From assembly GCA_003456035.1 (NCBI GenBank), contig DMPJ01000502.1:2625-8696 (forward strand): 6,072 nucleotides of DNA, read 5' to 3'. Shown here piece after piece: positions 5,494 through 6,072 of the stretch (the first letter of the stretch is position 1; each line of letters begins with the position of its first letter). Under the pieces are notes generated by a model, which was given only the letters and a program-made list of their open reading frames with translations, made no database searches and was not told the origin of the DNA. The DNA comes from Planktothrix sp. UBA8402 (lineage in GTDB: Bacteria > Cyanobacteriota > Cyanobacteriia > Cyanobacteriales > Microcoleaceae). The position numbers were made by a program, and so were the translations under genes.

Positions 5494-6072
5494 TTAAGCA
5501 TTTGCTGGGGGAACAGTTTGAACCCATCCTGCTTGTTGAACTTCCCGCAATACATAATTACCTGGAGGAACATTAGTAAAAGTGTAACTGCCATTAGCAC
5601 CTGTTACAGTTGTGGGTTCTGTGGTATCAAGAGCGCCGTTACCATTACTATCAATGTAAATTGTCCACCCCTGTAAAGGAGTTTCCCCGGCATCTAACAA
5701 GGCATTGGCATTGGTGTCATTAAACTTGATGCCACTAATGGAACCGAATTGACGGTTGCCAAAGTTGACAACAGCATTCGTACCGCCACTGATGCCAACG
5801 GAGCCAGGGTTAGGGGTCGTTTGTGTCCATCCTGTTTGCTGAACTTCCCGCAGGGTATAATTCCCGGCAGGAACATTCGCAAAGGTGTAGCGACCATTCG
5901 CGCCTGTAACGGCAGTTGCTTCTGTGGCGTCAAGCGTGCCATTGCCGTTGGCATCAATAAAAATCGTCCACCCCTGTAAGGGGGTTTCACCCGCATCTAA
6001 CAAAGCATTGGAGTTGGTATCATTAAACTTTAAACCTGTGATCGTGCCAGATTGGTTATTACCAAAGTTAAT
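5494..6072 (-). CDS. SdrD B-repeat secreted/surface protein, C-terminal part
   Basis: The frame is open from the right edge to TAA at 5494-5496, giving the last 192 residues; the start and signal peptide are outside the window. It holds two tandem SdrD B-like (Cna B-type, prealbumin-like) repeats with a 101-residue period. Each contains GxKFNDTNxNALLDAGE, TPLQGWTI, an EF-hand-like loop (DANGNGTLDATE, DSNGNGALDTTE), VTGANGxYTFxNVP and GNYxLREVQQxGW. The Asp/Asn spacing in NDTNxNALLDAGE and DxNGNGxLDxTE suggests two calcium sites per repeat, as known for SdrD B domains. The family gives stiff extracellular stalks in adhesins and large secreted proteins. The protein ends directly on a repeat (VPPANA): no LPxTG, membrane helix or PEP-CTERM-like anchor is visible, so attachment or secretion must depend on upstream parts. 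Base composition appears more GC-rich than the STAND and ArsA-like genes. Confidence 0.88.
   Translation of the reverse strand: MNFGNNQSGTITGLKFNDTNSNALLDAGETPLQGWTIFIDANGNGTLDATEATAVTGANGRYTFANVPAGNYTLREVQQTGWTQTTPNPGSVGISGGTNAVVNFGNRQFGSISGIKFNDTNANALLDAGETPLQGWTIYIDSNGNGALDTTEPTTVTGANGSYTFTNVPPGNYVLREVQQAGWVQTVPPANA
5497..6072 (-). repeat. Tandem 303-base coding repeat
   Basis: Equivalent bases of the two SdrD B units lie exactly 303 apart (for example the codons for FGN near 6065 and 5762, and for LREV near 5844 and 5541). The last unit is cut short at 91 residues by the stop codon. Hand alignment gives about three quarters identical residues, concentrated in the calcium loops and the GNYxLREVQQ segment. 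This points to expansion by unit duplication, and more units probably lie outside the window. Confidence 0.85.

Noticed and set aside
5694..5996. Second minus-strand frame of 100 codons, and a plus-strand frame at 5749-5979
   Set aside because: Both are shadows of the repetitive SdrD-like gene, caused by its low stop-codon density; neither shows domain features.

Overview
The window looks like chromosomal DNA from a low-GC cyanobacterium, probably a filamentous one of the Planktothrix/Oscillatoria kind. The genus is a guess. The support is the AT-rich coding sequence, in-phase heptamer repeats (STRR-like), GCAGGGGA repeats and GGTGCGT/ACGCACC palindromes of the sort scattered through cyanobacterial genomes, plus gene families common there (STAND ATPases with TPRs, ArsA/GET3-type ATPases, SdrD B-repeat surface proteins). 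No rRNA, tRNA, insertion sequence or CRISPR array was seen.

Layout. (1) Positions 1-2618, minus strand: one very long reading frame, open for 872 codons and running off the left edge. It encodes a multidomain protein with an N-terminal alpha/beta domain, a helical TPR-like middle and an intact nSTAND1-type NTPase; its C-terminus lies outside the window. A short dispersed-type repeat appears to be built into the NTPase coding sequence. (2) 2724-2969, minus strand: a small secreted protein with a signal peptide and two cysteines, 105 bases upstream of the STAND gene and in the same direction. (3) 2970-3333: a divergent intergenic region with a bulged hairpin, a perfect TATAAT box on the minus strand and a direct repeat that overlaps the next start codon. 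(4) 3334-5226, plus strand: a tandem (two-half) ArsA/GET3-family ATPase with both P-loops intact but without the cysteines expected of an arsenite pump ATPase or a zinc-bound GET3. (5) 5227-5493: an intergenic region packed with four different repeat structures. (6) 5494-6072, minus strand: the C-terminal end of a repetitive SdrD B-domain secreted protein, running off the right edge.

The genes do not form one obvious pathway. The small secreted protein and the STAND protein may share a transcript. The ArsA-like gene stands alone between a divergent and a convergent neighbour. The least described object is the STAND protein, whose repeats precede the NTPase instead of following it. A role in signalling or defence is plausible from the family but is not shown by the sequence.
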